From: Haloferax marinum
GTDB lineage: Archaea; Halobacteriota; Halobacteria; Halobacteriales; Haloferacaceae
Length of the DNA: 64,000 nt
Assembly: GCF_009674625.1 (NCBI RefSeq)
Contig: NZ_WKJQ01000003.1
Span: 1-64,000, forward strand
Direction: 5' to 3'
Shown: positions 25,145-34,251 of the stretch, piece by piece
How positions within the stretch are numbered: position 1 is the first letter of the stretch
Layout: each line of letters opens with the position of its first letter
Translations under genes and position numbers: made by a program
Notes under the pieces: generated by a model
Database searches by the model: none
Told to the model about the DNA's origin: nothing
The model's input: the letters and a program-made list of their open reading frames with translations, nothing else

Positions 25145-27139
25145 ATGAGTTCAAAGACAGACCAACAAAGTAGTTTAACATCGAAGATCCTCCGAGGATT
25201 AGACGTGAGCGTCACAGCCAGTGCTATCGTGTTCTGGCTTATCGTCCTCTGGTGGGCGCAAACACAGGAGATGGCACGGACCAAGTTCGGCGTCATCTTC
25301 GTCGGGGGAATCATGAGCGTCTACGCGATCGACCAAACGCGGCAGGCCCTCAAAGAAGGCGACAGAATCGACGCCGCGGTGTTGTTACCGTCGGCAATCA
25401 TCCTCATCAGCGCATCGGCGTACTTCGCGGCGAACTTCCAGACGGTGTACGTCATGCAACAGGGGTACGCGCTGGAACACGAGTACATGCTCGCGCGTAT
25501 CATCATCCTCTCCATCCTCTACCTGACGTGGCGGGAGTTCGGTAATCTCTTCTTGGGCCTCGTCGGTGGCGCGATGATATACGGGATATACGGCAACTAC
25601 GCGCCGGGCATCCTGAATCACGGTGGGATGACGGAGTTGACGCTCCTGCAGGCACTCGTCACGGACCTCTACGGGTTCTACGGAAGCCTGACGCAACTCA
25701 CCGCGGCGTGGATTGCACCGTTCTTGCTGTACGCCGGCTTGCTGTTCGGCTACGGCGCGTTCGACCTGATCCTTCGGGTCGCAATTCAGTCGGGTAAGTA
25801 CATCGAGTCCGGTGTCGCACAGACGGCCGTGTTGTCGTCGGCAGTCATCGGGTCGATCAATGGCTCGTACACCGCGAACGCCGCGATGACTGGTTCGTTC
25901 ACCATCCCGACGATGATAGACAGCGGGATGAAGCCCCACCGCGCCGCAGGTATCGAGTCTGTGGCGTCGACGTCGGGACAGGTTCTGCCACCCGTCATGG
26001 GTGCGTCCGCCTTCGTGATGGCGTCGTACCTCGGTGTCTCGTATCTCGACATCGTCACGGCAGGGCTCATCCCCGCTGCGATTCTCGTCGCCTGTATCGG
26101 CATCGCCGTTCACTACGTCGCGATTAGCGACACCAGCAGTCAGAATATGGACTTCGACGAGTTCTTCGACGACGAACTCTCGGGGCGGCAGAAGATGTTC
26201 GAAGGGGTCCGATTCGGTATCCCGTTCGTCGTCCTCATCTACCTGCTGGGAATCGTTCAGTTCACCGTGATGACCGCTGCACTGTGGACTATCGTCTCGA
26301 TGGTCGTCTGTGGCATCACGGTTCCAGTCATCCAACGACTCGTCGACCGTTCGGACACGTCGCCTGTAGCAGAGTTTACTCAGCAGGCCAAGAACACTGT
26401 CCGCGGGTTCCGTCGTGGGGCAATCATCCTCGCACCCATCGCGATCATCCTCGTGGCAGTCAACGGTGTCATCGACATCTTCAGCGTCACGGGTGTGCCG
26501 AACAAGATCGCACTCCTGCTCATCGACCTGTCGGGCGGCGTTCTGCTGTTCGCCGTCCTCCTGGCGATGTTGGTCGCAATTCTGATGGGTGTCGGCATGC
26601 CGACTGTCGCCGCGTACGTCATCGTCGCGATTCTCATCGCACCGACGCTCGTCGCCGACTTCGGTATCCCGGACATCACCGCGCACTACACGGTGTTCTA
26701 CGCGGCCATCTTGGCCGGGATTACGCCACCAGTCGCAACTGCGGCCGTCGTCACTGCGGGTATCGCAGGGGCGAACTTCTGGCGCGTCTGTGGCGCGGCT
26801 ATCAAGATTGCCGCACCGTTGTTCATCCTCCCCATCGCGTTCGTCTACAACCCAGAGATGATTTCGGTGGACCTCGCGACGCCCGGCCTCGTCGCTGGTT
26901 CGCTCGTCCTCCTCGGGAGTATCGCGATGATTTACGGCCTCAACTACCCGTTCAAAATCAGCGCTGGTCGGCGTGTCGGACTCCGACTGCTCCTGACAGT
27001 CCTGGGTATGGTCGTGATGGTCTATCCGGGACAGATCGTGAAGTCCGCAGGAATCGCCGTGTTCCTCGGCATCTTCGTCGCTGAGAAGCTGATGACCGAT
27101 GGGCGGAGCCTTCCGTTCACCTCGGGGGTGGACCAATGA
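25145..27139 (+). CDS. TRAP transporter fused permease (4TM/12TM type)
   Basis: About 664 aa with roughly 16-18 hydrophobic segments, a fusion of the small and large TRAP membrane subunits as is usual for TAXI systems. Large-subunit signatures include GSINGSYTANAAMTGSFTIP, AGIESVASTSGQVLPPVMGA and GVGMPTVAAYV. It transports substrate using an ion gradient, probably Na+ in this organism. The ATG at 25145 is chosen; a GTG two codons upstream (25139) would also work. The stop overlaps the next small gene by ATGA, indicating one operon. Confidence 0.9.
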   Translation: MSSKTDQQSSLTSKILRGLDVSVTASAIVFWLIVLWWAQTQEMARTKFGVIFVGGIMSVYAIDQTRQALKEGDRIDAAVLLPSAIILISASAYFAANFQTVYVMQQGYALEHEYMLARIIILSILYLTWREFGNLFLGLVGGAMIYGIYGNYAPGILNHGGMTELTLLQALVTDLYGFYGSLTQLTAAWIAPFLLYAGLLFGYGAFDLILRVAIQSGKYIESGVAQTAVLSSAVIGSINGSYTANAAMTGSFTIPTMIDSGMKPHRAAGIESVASTSGQVLPPVMGASAFVMASYLGVSYLDIVTAGLIPAAILVACIGIAVHYVAISDTSSQNMDFDEFFDDELSGRQKMFEGVRFGIPFVVLIYLLGIVQFTVMTAALWTIVSMVVCGITVPVIQRLVDRSDTSPVAEFTQQAKNTVRGFRRGAIILAPIAIILVAVNGVIDIFSVTGVPNKIALLLIDLSGGVLLFAVLLAMLVAILMGVGMPTVAAYVIVAILIAPTLVADFGIPDITAHYTVFYAAILAGITPPVATAAVVTAGIAGANFWRVCGAAIKIAAPLFILPIAFVYNPEMISVDLATPGLVAGSLVLLGSIAMIYGLNYPFKISAGRRVGLRLLLTVLGMVVMVYPGQIVKSAGIAVFLGIFVAEKLMTDGRSLPFTSGVDQ

Positions 27140-27345
27140 GTTCGTCTGACGGGTCCGCGGACAACGTCAGCGGGCTCGAAGAGTTCGTTCCAGAACCGCT
27201 CATGCCCGTCTGGGACCGATTCCAGGCGTTCCAGGCCTTCCGCGAGACCCACGGTGACTCGTACACCAAGGTCCTCGAAGCGGTCGTCGCGGTCATCCTC
27301 ACCGGTGGATATCTCTACTGGCTGTTCCTCTTCTTCACGGCGTAA
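27136..27345 (+). CDS. Small single-span membrane protein of the TRAP operon
   Basis: 69 aa: an acidic N-terminal half (SSSDGSADNVSGLEEF), a short amphipathic part and one hydrophobic helix (AVVAVILTGGYLYWLFLFF). It starts in an ATGA overlap with the fused permease. The family was not recognised. The coupling suggests an accessory subunit of the transporter. Confidence 0.75.
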   Translation: MSSSDGSADNVSGLEEFVPEPLMPVWDRFQAFQAFRETHGDSYTKVLEAVVAVILTGGYLYWLFLFFTA

Positions 27346-27517
27346 CACCGTCCGAGGTCTCTGACCTCGACGCGTCTCTCACCGTTCTATTTCACGAGAC
27401 GTCCCGAATTTCGAGACGAATCTGAAATTCTGGAGGATGGCCACAATTTCGACGAACGCCCTGCATACTCGCTGGTGGACGCCTGGACAGAGAAGAAAAC
27501 CGAGACGCCACTATCGC

Positions 27518-28999
27518 TCAGTTATCGTGCCACGTCGCTGCGCGCTCCACATCGTGGGGGATGTGGTTCGACTGCGACCTCACGTCGTCTAGATACGACT
27601 GGAGTTTCGGTTTGAACGACGGATGCGCACAGTTTTCGATGATGCGCTCTGCGCGTTCGACCGGCGAACACCCGCGGACGTCGGCGACACCCTGCTCGGT
27701 GACGAACACGTCGATGTCGTGTTCGGTGTGGTCGACGTGGAAGGTCATCGGGACGACGCGAGAGATGTCTTTCCCAGCGAGCTTCGAGGGGAGCGCACAG
27801 ACAGATATCAACGAGTTCCGGTTGTAGTCTGCAGAGCCACCGACGCCGTTTACCATCCGTTTGCCACCGATATGCGTCGAGTTGACGTTCCCGTAGATGT
27901 CGAACTCGATGGCGCTGTTGACGCCGACGACACCAAATTGGTCGATGAGGCCGGGGTGATTTGCGACGTCTGCTGGGCGGAGAACGATGTCTTCGGCGTA
28001 TCGGTCGATGTCGTCGAACAGTCGTCGTTGCCCTTCGGCAGTGAACGCCATCGAGGTCGCACTCGCACTCTCTAATCGGCCAGAGTCGATCATGTCGAGG
28101 AGGCCATCTTGAATCAGTTCCCCGTAGTAGACGACGTCTCTGTCGCCGAAGTCGAGTTCCTGCAACTCACCCATCAGCGCGTTTCCGAGCGACCCGACCC
28201 CGAACTGGAGATGTATCGCGTCGTCGAACACTGCCGACCGCTCCATCTCCTCGGAGAGGAACGACCGAAGGTTCGCAGCGATAGCCAGGTCGTCGTCTGT
28301 CGGGTCACGGAAGGTGTACGTCGAATCTGGACGGTCGGTTTCGACGACACCGATCAGTTTCTCCGGGTCGAATTCGACGTACGACTCGCCGATTCGGTCG
28401 CCCGGTCCGGTGAGCGGAATCGGTGTCCGGTTGGGTGGCGACTCTGGACGGTAGATGTCGTGAATCGATTGCAGTCCGAGCGGTTGTCGATGGTTGAGTT
28501 CGATCAGTAACTCGTCAGCGGCATCGACGAATGCGGGGACCTGACCGATCGAGGTCGACGGAACGAACCAGCCTTCGCCCACGGCGACAGCCTCGACGAC
28601 CGCGACATCGGCGTCGACCATTCCACCGTACTGCACCTCGTCACCGATAGACGACGCGTTTCGGTCGCTGAACGCGATTTCACGACGGTTCGTCGCACTC
28701 CGAGCGACACGGGTCGATTGATACGAGAACCGGCGTTCGATAGCACCGGACTCGACGAGGTCGACGTCGATTTCGTCACCGACGTTCCCGCTGTGTACGA
28801 TTGTCAAGCGAAGGTCACGGTCCGAATCTGCCAGTGCGAGTGGAATCTCTTTCGGATAGCCAACACTGCCAAAGCCACTCGTGAGAACAGTCGCGTCTTC
28901 AGCGATTGCTCCCGCTGCCGTCTCGACGTCGATGAGAGGAACGTCCCCGTCGATTCGTCGCTCGATTGACTCCCCCTCAGGAGCAGACGGGTTACTCAC
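27518..28999 (-). CDS. Acetyl-CoA hydrolase/CoA-transferase family protein (family I, Cat1/AarC type)
   Basis: A 493-aa protein. LTSGFGSVGYPKEIP near the N-terminus and VVGVNSAIEFDIYGN with the catalytic Glu, followed by GGKRMVNGVGGSADYNRNS, are hallmarks of acetate, succinate or 4-hydroxybutyrate CoA-transferases. These enzymes move CoA between carboxylic acids through a glutamyl-CoA thioester. The start codon is GTG at 28999. The neighbouring glutaryl-CoA dehydrogenase on the same strand suggests it may activate glutarate or a related diacid; alternatives are acetate or propionate. Confidence 0.87.
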   Translation of the reverse strand: MSNPSAPEGESIERRIDGDVPLIDVETAAGAIAEDATVLTSGFGSVGYPKEIPLALADSDRDLRLTIVHSGNVGDEIDVDLVESGAIERRFSYQSTRVARSATNRREIAFSDRNASSIGDEVQYGGMVDADVAVVEAVAVGEGWFVPSTSIGQVPAFVDAADELLIELNHRQPLGLQSIHDIYRPESPPNRTPIPLTGPGDRIGESYVEFDPEKLIGVVETDRPDSTYTFRDPTDDDLAIAANLRSFLSEEMERSAVFDDAIHLQFGVGSLGNALMGELQELDFGDRDVVYYGELIQDGLLDMIDSGRLESASATSMAFTAEGQRRLFDDIDRYAEDIVLRPADVANHPGLIDQFGVVGVNSAIEFDIYGNVNSTHIGGKRMVNGVGGSADYNRNSLISVCALPSKLAGKDISRVVPMTFHVDHTEHDIDVFVTEQGVADVRGCSPVERAERIIENCAHPSFKPKLQSYLDDVRSQSNHIPHDVERAATWHDN

Positions 29000-29269
29000 G
29001 GCGCCCCTCCAACAGTCTGTCGTTGGTATTCGATAGCCGGTTCATTCTGGAAGTCTGTGGTGACAGGTTGGTCACCGTCGGTGAGTCTGCACATCTTCTG
29101 CGTAGCGTTCGTCGACGTGAACGACCCCCGTTCACAGTCGCTGACGGGCCAGTGCTGCAACTGGCCCGAAGTCGATATCGGACTGTTCTCGCAATGTGTA
29201 ATAAACGATGTGGTGAATCCAGTCTCGAGAAACTGACAGGGACTGAACTCGTTCTGTTCGGCTCGCCGC

Positions 29270-30433
29270 TTACTGGAACGCAGGGATGCCGGTGATATCT
29301 TTGCCGAGCACGAGCGTGTGGATGTCGTGCGTCCCTTCGTAGGTGTATACAGTCTCCATGTTGGCCATGTGGCGCATCGGTGAGTAGTCACCCGTGATTC
29401 CGTTGCCGCCGAGAATCTCGCGGGCGATTCGAGACTGGTTACGGGCCATCCGCACGTTGTTCCGCTTGGCCATCGAGACGTGTTCTGGACGGAGGTCACC
29501 CGCTTCTTTGAGTTCGGCAAGTCGGTGCGCGAGGAGTTCGGCGAGCGTGATCTGCGTCGCCATCTCGGCGAGTTTCTGCTGTTGAATCTGGAACCCACCG
29601 ATTGGTTGACCGAACTGCTCTCGGTCGGTGGCGTACTCTTGGGCCTCTCGGAAGGCGTCCTTTGCGGCACCGATGGCACCCCAAGCGATACCGTATCGTG
29701 CCTGCGTGAGACAGGAGAGTGGCCCTTTCATCCCTTCGACGCCAGGGAGGACGTTGTCGGCCGGAACGCGAACGTTCTGGAGAGCGATTTCACCCGTAAT
29801 CGACGCTCTCAGCGACAGTTTGTCGTCGATTTTGTTCGTCGTCACGCCGTCGCGGTCCGTCTCGACGAGGAACCCTCGAACCGGCGCGTCTTCGGCAGAG
29901 CGGTCTCGTGCCCAGACGACCGCGACGTCTGCAATCGGGGAGTTCGTAATCCACGTCTTCGACCCGTTCAGGACGTACTCGTCGCCGTCACGTTCAGCGT
30001 AGGTTTCCATGCTCGATGGGTCCGAGCCGTGTTCTGGTTCGGTCAGGCCGAAGCACCCAACTGCCTCGCCCGTCCCGAGTTTCGGAAGCCACTCGTCTTT
30101 CTGTGCTTCGCTCCCGTACGTGTAAATCGGGTACATGACGAGCGCACCTTGCACACTTGCCATCGACCGGAGACCCGAGTCGCCCGCCTCGAGTTCTTGC
30201 ATGATGAGGCCGTACGCTCGTTCACTCACGTTGGGCAGGCCGTATCCCTCGAGGTTCGATGCGTAGAGTCCGAGTTCCCCGAACTCCCGAATCAACTCTT
30301 TCGGGAACGTCCCTTCGACGTAGTGTTCGGCGATGTCCGGTTTGACTTCGTTTTGAACGAACTCACGCACAGAGTCGCGAATCATTCGTTCTTCACTGGA
30401 GAGTTCACTCTCGAGGTCCGCATAGTCGAGCAT
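29270..30433 (-). CDS. Glutaryl-CoA dehydrogenase-type acyl-CoA dehydrogenase
   Basis: A 387-aa flavoenzyme. Arg89 in DSGLRSMASVQ corresponds to the glutarate-carboxylate-binding Arg of glutaryl-CoA dehydrogenase. GCFGLTEPEHGSDPSSMET is the FAD/substrate block, and catalytic base Glu366 lies in TYEGTHDIH. It oxidises and decarboxylates glutaryl-CoA to crotonyl-CoA, passing electrons to ETF. ATG 30433 gives the normal N-terminus and is about 25 bases downstream of an AT-rich element (ATTTAATATG, minus strand, 30457-30466). It is divergent from the 2-hydroxyglutarate oxidase gene. Confidence 0.9.
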   Translation of the reverse strand: MLDYADLESELSSEERMIRDSVREFVQNEVKPDIAEHYVEGTFPKELIREFGELGLYASNLEGYGLPNVSERAYGLIMQELEAGDSGLRSMASVQGALVMYPIYTYGSEAQKDEWLPKLGTGEAVGCFGLTEPEHGSDPSSMETYAERDGDEYVLNGSKTWITNSPIADVAVVWARDRSAEDAPVRGFLVETDRDGVTTNKIDDKLSLRASITGEIALQNVRVPADNVLPGVEGMKGPLSCLTQARYGIAWGAIGAAKDAFREAQEYATDREQFGQPIGGFQIQQQKLAEMATQITLAELLAHRLAELKEAGDLRPEHVSMAKRNNVRMARNQSRIAREILGGNGITGDYSPMRHMANMETVYTYEGTHDIHTLVLGKDITGIPAFQ

Positions 30434-30641
30434 TATAGAACCGTTCTGAGAACCGCATATTAAATCTTGGTACAGGGTGGCGAGTTGCTCTCTGAAACTG
30501 GACAGACGACGTGATTCGCACGTGTGACGGATGCTTATACAGTCCACTCCGTTGCGGTCTCAAAACGACAGACTGAGGTGCAAATCGTGTTCAGGACGAC
30601 ATATATTTCAGCGAGTCGGGGTTCTCTGTGAACAGTTAGCA

Positions 30642-31856
30642 ATGAAGCGCCACGACGTCACCATCGTTGGTGGTGGCTGTGTCGGGTTGTCGACAGCGAA
30701 GCATCTCTCAGAGCAGACAGACCTCGACGTTGCCATCCTAGAGAAAGAACATCACCTCGCCGAACACCAGAGTGGACGAAACTCGGGTGTTCTCCACCCC
30801 GGATTCAACTACCCACCTGATTCGAAGAAAGCACGGTTCGCAACAGAGGGGACACGCCGGATGAAACAGTACTGTGCCGACCACGACGTCCCGTGTGAAG
30901 AGTTCGGCGTGCTCGTCGTCGCCAAGACGGACCGAGAAGAAGCACACTTGGACGTACTGGCGTCACAGGCCGAAGCGAACGGCGTCGAGTACGAGCGTCT
31001 CGACTCGCAGGCAGAGATTCGAGAACGCGAACCGCACGCCGTCGGCCAAGCCGCATTTTTCGCACCCGAAGCGGCGTCCGTCGACTCACAACAATATATC
31101 TACGCGCTCGCGCGCGAGGTGCAACGGAACGGTGTCTCACTCTACACCGGCCACGCCGTCGAGAAGATTCGGTCAACGTCGTCTGGCTATCACCTCGCGA
31201 CGTCCAACAGCGACATCGACACCACGTATCTCGTCAACGCTGCAGGTCTGCACGCCGACACGCTGGCACAACAGGTCGGAGTCGGTGACGGCTATCAAGT
31301 CGTCCCGTTCCGTGGCGAATACTACGAGGTGACGCCAGAGCGGGCCGAGCTCTGTCAAACTATGATTTATCCAACACCCGACCCTGAACTCCCGTTCCTC
31401 GGAGTCCACTACACCCGGCGAACGGACGGGAAAGTAATCGTTGGGCCGAATGCTGTGTTGGCTTTCGGCCGCGAAGCCTACCGGAATACAAACGTCAACC
31501 TTTCTGAACTCAAAGATATACTAGCATATGATGGGTTCAGAAAGTTGTTGCAGTCGAAGACGATGCTCTCTGTCGCGTGGTCGGAACTGAACAAATCCTA
31601 TCGAAAAGAGAAGTTCACCGAGGCCGCACAGCGGTTGGTTCCGGGTGTCAGGGCCGACGACCTCCACAAAAGTTACGCCGGAATCCGAGCACAACTCGTG
31701 AGCGACGACGGCGAACTCGTCAAAGACCCCTTGGCGATAGAAACCGACGACGCAGTCCACGTTCTCAACGCAGTCTCTCCGGGACTCACGTCTTCGCTCC
31801 CCTTCGGAGAGTACGTAGCCGGGAAGATTATCGAGATGGACGAGCCCTCGTCGTGA
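30642..31856 (+). CDS. lhgO: L-2-hydroxyglutarate oxidase/dehydrogenase
   Basis: A 404-aa FAD protein. VTIVGGGCVGLSTAKHL is the N-terminal dinucleotide-binding motif and HQSGRNSGVLHPGFNYPP is the characteristic LhgO/L2HGDH block. The C-terminal YAGIRAQL and NAVSPGLTSSLPFGEYVA complete the family pattern. It converts L-2-hydroxyglutarate to 2-oxoglutarate. ATG 30642 precedes the FAD motif directly; the frame is open further upstream only in non-homologous sequence. CATATATTTC at 30599-30608 is a likely TATA box. In bacteria lhgO belongs to glutarate and lysine catabolism, and the two genes divergent from it here fit that theme. Confidence 0.88.
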   Translation: MKRHDVTIVGGGCVGLSTAKHLSEQTDLDVAILEKEHHLAEHQSGRNSGVLHPGFNYPPDSKKARFATEGTRRMKQYCADHDVPCEEFGVLVVAKTDREEAHLDVLASQAEANGVEYERLDSQAEIREREPHAVGQAAFFAPEAASVDSQQYIYALAREVQRNGVSLYTGHAVEKIRSTSSGYHLATSNSDIDTTYLVNAAGLHADTLAQQVGVGDGYQVVPFRGEYYEVTPERAELCQTMIYPTPDPELPFLGVHYTRRTDGKVIVGPNAVLAFGREAYRNTNVNLSELKDILAYDGFRKLLQSKTMLSVAWSELNKSYRKEKFTEAAQRLVPGVRADDLHKSYAGIRAQLVSDDGELVKDPLAIETDDAVHVLNAVSPGLTSSLPFGEYVAGKIIEMDEPSS

Positions 31857-32178
31857 CTGTCGGTACAGGAGTCTAAATTACGCGCGACAGACACGTTGTG
31901 TTACCATCTCGTCTGTCGAATCCGGGTCTTCGACTCGGAGCACTACCTGGAGCTCTTTCGATGTACGACAAATAGTAAAAATACAGATAGTTTTTGTAAT
32001 GTGTCGTATCACTATCGGCTGTTATTCGATATTATATCACGTATCCATCTAGCCTGTAGAAATCAGTAATCAGAGTCCGGTTGTTCTCGGAAGCAACAGT
32101 CGGTTTAGAGGGGAGAAATCAGTGAGATGATAGCAACAGGTGAACGCAACCACCCCCGACACGAGTATACGAGCGAAC
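31857..32178. other. AT-rich intergenic region, no gene seen
   Basis: About 320 bases between the 3' ends of the convergent lhgO and glycosyltransferase genes. The middle (31965-32045) is AT-rich with TTTTTG runs that could terminate transcription. No open frame of coding character. Confidence 0.45.
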
Positions 32179-33288
32179 TCACAGCAGTGTGTGATAGAGT
32201 GTGCTGAGTTTCTCGATGCTTCGCTCGATAGATAGTGCCTCCCGATGCTCGATGCATCCACGCTCCAGTTCTTCTCGGTTCTCGAGTGCGTTTTGTAACA
32301 TCTCACTCATAGCGGTGATCGACCGCGGTTCGAACAGGTAGCCAGTCTCACCGTCCTCGATCGTTGATCGAAGCGCGCCAGCGTCGGCTCCTACGACCGG
32401 AGTTCCACACGCAATTGATTCCATACCGACGATTCCCTCTGTTTCCACGGGGCTTGGAAACCCAAAGACGTCTACTGCCGAATAGAACGCTGGGAGTTCA
32501 GAACGGTCGAGAAAGCCAAGAAATCGAACCGTGAGAGAGCTCTGCTCTGCGACACGCTCGAGTTCCGCCGTCGCAGGACCGCGCCCACCGAGTACGACCG
32601 TTACCTCGCGGTCTACTCGTTCGGCCGCTCTAATCAGGTCCTCTATTCGTTTCTCGAAGCCGTGACGGCCCGTGTAGCCTACGAGCGTTCCCGAAAGGTC
32701 GTATCGGTCTCGAAATTTGTCGGACGGCACCGGCTGAAACTCCTGAAGGTTCACCCCATTCGATACTGTCTCGACCGGCACTGACCCATCAGTACGCGAG
32801 ACGAGTTCCCGCGTCGTCTCCTGCGATGGGGCGAGGACGAGATCCGCAGCCTCCAGGATTTTTGATTCGTAACGTGAGAGCCCAGACCCAAAGAGAGAAG
32901 AACCAGTTTCTGTCGGGACGACGTAGTCAGCATACTCTTTCATCGGCGTGTGGTACGATACGACGAACGGGATGTCACGTGACCGAGCAAGTGCCCATCC
33001 GGCCGCCCCTACCGAGAACACACTGTGGCTATGGACGAGGTCCGCATCTCGGACACTCTGTGGAATCCATGGAACGGCAGCCCGATATCCAGGATAAAAT
33101 GGGAAGGGAACACTTGGAGCGGGGTATTCGTTTGAACCAGGGTCGTGGTCTCCGTTCGGATACACGACGCTCATCACCCCTCTAGACGAGTTCCACCGTT
33201 TCGACCACTCGTAAATCGTATACGTGACCCCATTTACCGTCGGGAGATACGTATCGGTGAACGCAGCTATCTCGAGCTCGTCGGCCAT
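32179..33288 (-). CDS. Glycosyltransferase family 4 (GT-B fold)
   Basis: A 369-aa transferase. TDTYLPTVNGVTYTIYEWSKRW is the GT4 N-terminal acceptor loop. VHSHSVFSVGAAGWALA and VSYHTPMKEYADYV follow, and the C-terminal donor site holds ETEGIVGMESIACGTPVVG with the E-x7-E motif. Closest in pattern to monoglucosyl-lipid and phosphatidylinositol mannosyltransferase-like enzymes, so glycolipid or surface glycan synthesis on the inner membrane face is likely. ATG 33288, divergent from a small membrane gene. Confidence 0.87.
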   Translation of the reverse strand: MADELEIAAFTDTYLPTVNGVTYTIYEWSKRWNSSRGVMSVVYPNGDHDPGSNEYPAPSVPFPFYPGYRAAVPWIPQSVRDADLVHSHSVFSVGAAGWALARSRDIPFVVSYHTPMKEYADYVVPTETGSSLFGSGLSRYESKILEAADLVLAPSQETTRELVSRTDGSVPVETVSNGVNLQEFQPVPSDKFRDRYDLSGTLVGYTGRHGFEKRIEDLIRAAERVDREVTVVLGGRGPATAELERVAEQSSLTVRFLGFLDRSELPAFYSAVDVFGFPSPVETEGIVGMESIACGTPVVGADAGALRSTIEDGETGYLFEPRSITAMSEMLQNALENREELERGCIEHREALSIERSIEKLSTLYHTLL

Positions 33289-33349
33289 TGTCAGCCATGT
33301 TGTAATAAGAGATTATATATCGAAGGGGAGAATCATTGCGTATCAACTA

Positions 33350-33736
33350 ATGGATTCGAGACGTACTCTTTGGGTCGTCGGAGGGAGTCTGATTTTGTGT
33401 CTCGGGTTAGCAATCGTGGGCGTGAACGCGTTCGCAGATCGCCTCTGGCGAGTTGTCGGCGGGTTTGTACTGTTCGTCGCTGGATACCGTACGATGCAAT
33501 ACGGCGTGTACGGATGGCCTTCGATGAGGGAATTGACGGGTCGAGACAGCACGGTCAGCGAGGCGCTCAAACAAGCCGGTGGTCTCGTCGCGTCGATTGT
33601 GCTTTCTTCGTACGGTTTCGTTCTTATGGGACGAGCAGTTGACACACAGAGTATACAGCCGATGATTCTCTCCGGAGGCACAGTTGTCCTTGGATACATC
33701 CTTGGACACGTCGCTGTCAACGACGAGGTGCTGTGA
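33350..33736 (+). CDS. Small membrane protein, copy A1 of a duplicated cassette
   Basis: 128 aa with four hydrophobic segments (about 8-25, 33-50, 73-92, 105-120). The N-terminus MDSR and blocks AFADRLWRVVGGFVLFVAGYRTMQYGVYG and LSGGTVVLGYILGHVAVN are matched in the protein at 36240-36707. The stop is one base before the ATG of the next gene, so the two form an operon. Function not recognised. Confidence 0.75.
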   Translation: MDSRRTLWVVGGSLILCLGLAIVGVNAFADRLWRVVGGFVLFVAGYRTMQYGVYGWPSMRELTGRDSTVSEALKQAGGLVASIVLSSYGFVLMGRAVDTQSIQPMILSGGTVVLGYILGHVAVNDEVL

Positions 33737-33737
33737 G

Positions 33738-34130
33738 ATGTCTAGACGGAACTCCACGAACCAACTGTACGGTGGGTTGACCGTTGCGGTTATCTCTCTT
33801 GGAGGTGCAGTCTGGGCTGCTGCCCATCACGAATCGCTCTCGAACGTCTTTATTCTCGTCGCGATATCCTGGGGGAGTTACCTCATCGCTCATCATGGTG
33901 AGACCGGTAGATTTGTCGACCAACCTGGGACTGGGAGTCCCCCGAGCGTGCCTGTGTCTCGTCGCAAACAGTTCGGTGTAGCAGTTGCAGTCGTTGGGAT
34001 GGCACTTGCATTCCCACTGGGGATTGTTGGATTGATGACCGATTCGTTTCTCCTACTCTTGTCTGCGTCAGCGATGTTCGTCGGGGGGTATACGACAGGC
34101 CACCGGTTGCTCACCGGTACGGCACTTTGA
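33738..34130 (+). CDS. Small membrane protein, copy A2 of a duplicated cassette
   Basis: 130 aa with about four hydrophobic segments in two pairs. SWGSYLIAHHGETGRFVDQ and FVGGYTTGHRLLTGTAL match AWWGYLLAHQAWTGQFVDE and FLGGFVIAHYFETGSPL in the protein at 35795-36247. Each pair ends in a His-containing (A/G)H..(x)TG signature, so the protein itself looks like an internal repeat. It follows A1 directly. Function not recognised. Confidence 0.75.
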   Translation: MSRRNSTNQLYGGLTVAVISLGGAVWAAAHHESLSNVFILVAISWGSYLIAHHGETGRFVDQPGTGSPPSVPVSRRKQFGVAVAVVGMALAFPLGIVGLMTDSFLLLLSASAMFVGGYTTGHRLLTGTAL

Positions 34131-34251
34131 GACGTGAACGCGTGTTTGTCAGTTCGGCGCTGGTTCGTATTTGATTAGGTAAATCTGGTTTTAATTACTG
34201 TTTGAGACAACAGCTCACACACGTAGATTAGTTTAGAAGACGACAACCAGG

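Noticed and set aside
25385..27136. Long minus-strand open frame (583 codons) opposite the TRAP permease
   Set aside because: It is an antisense shadow of a strongly coding membrane gene; its translation is extremely polar with no domain, and the plus-strand product is clear.
29480..30463. Plus-strand open frame (327 codons) opposite the glutaryl-CoA dehydrogenase
   Set aside because: The minus strand encodes a full acyl-CoA dehydrogenase with all motifs; the plus frame is a shadow.
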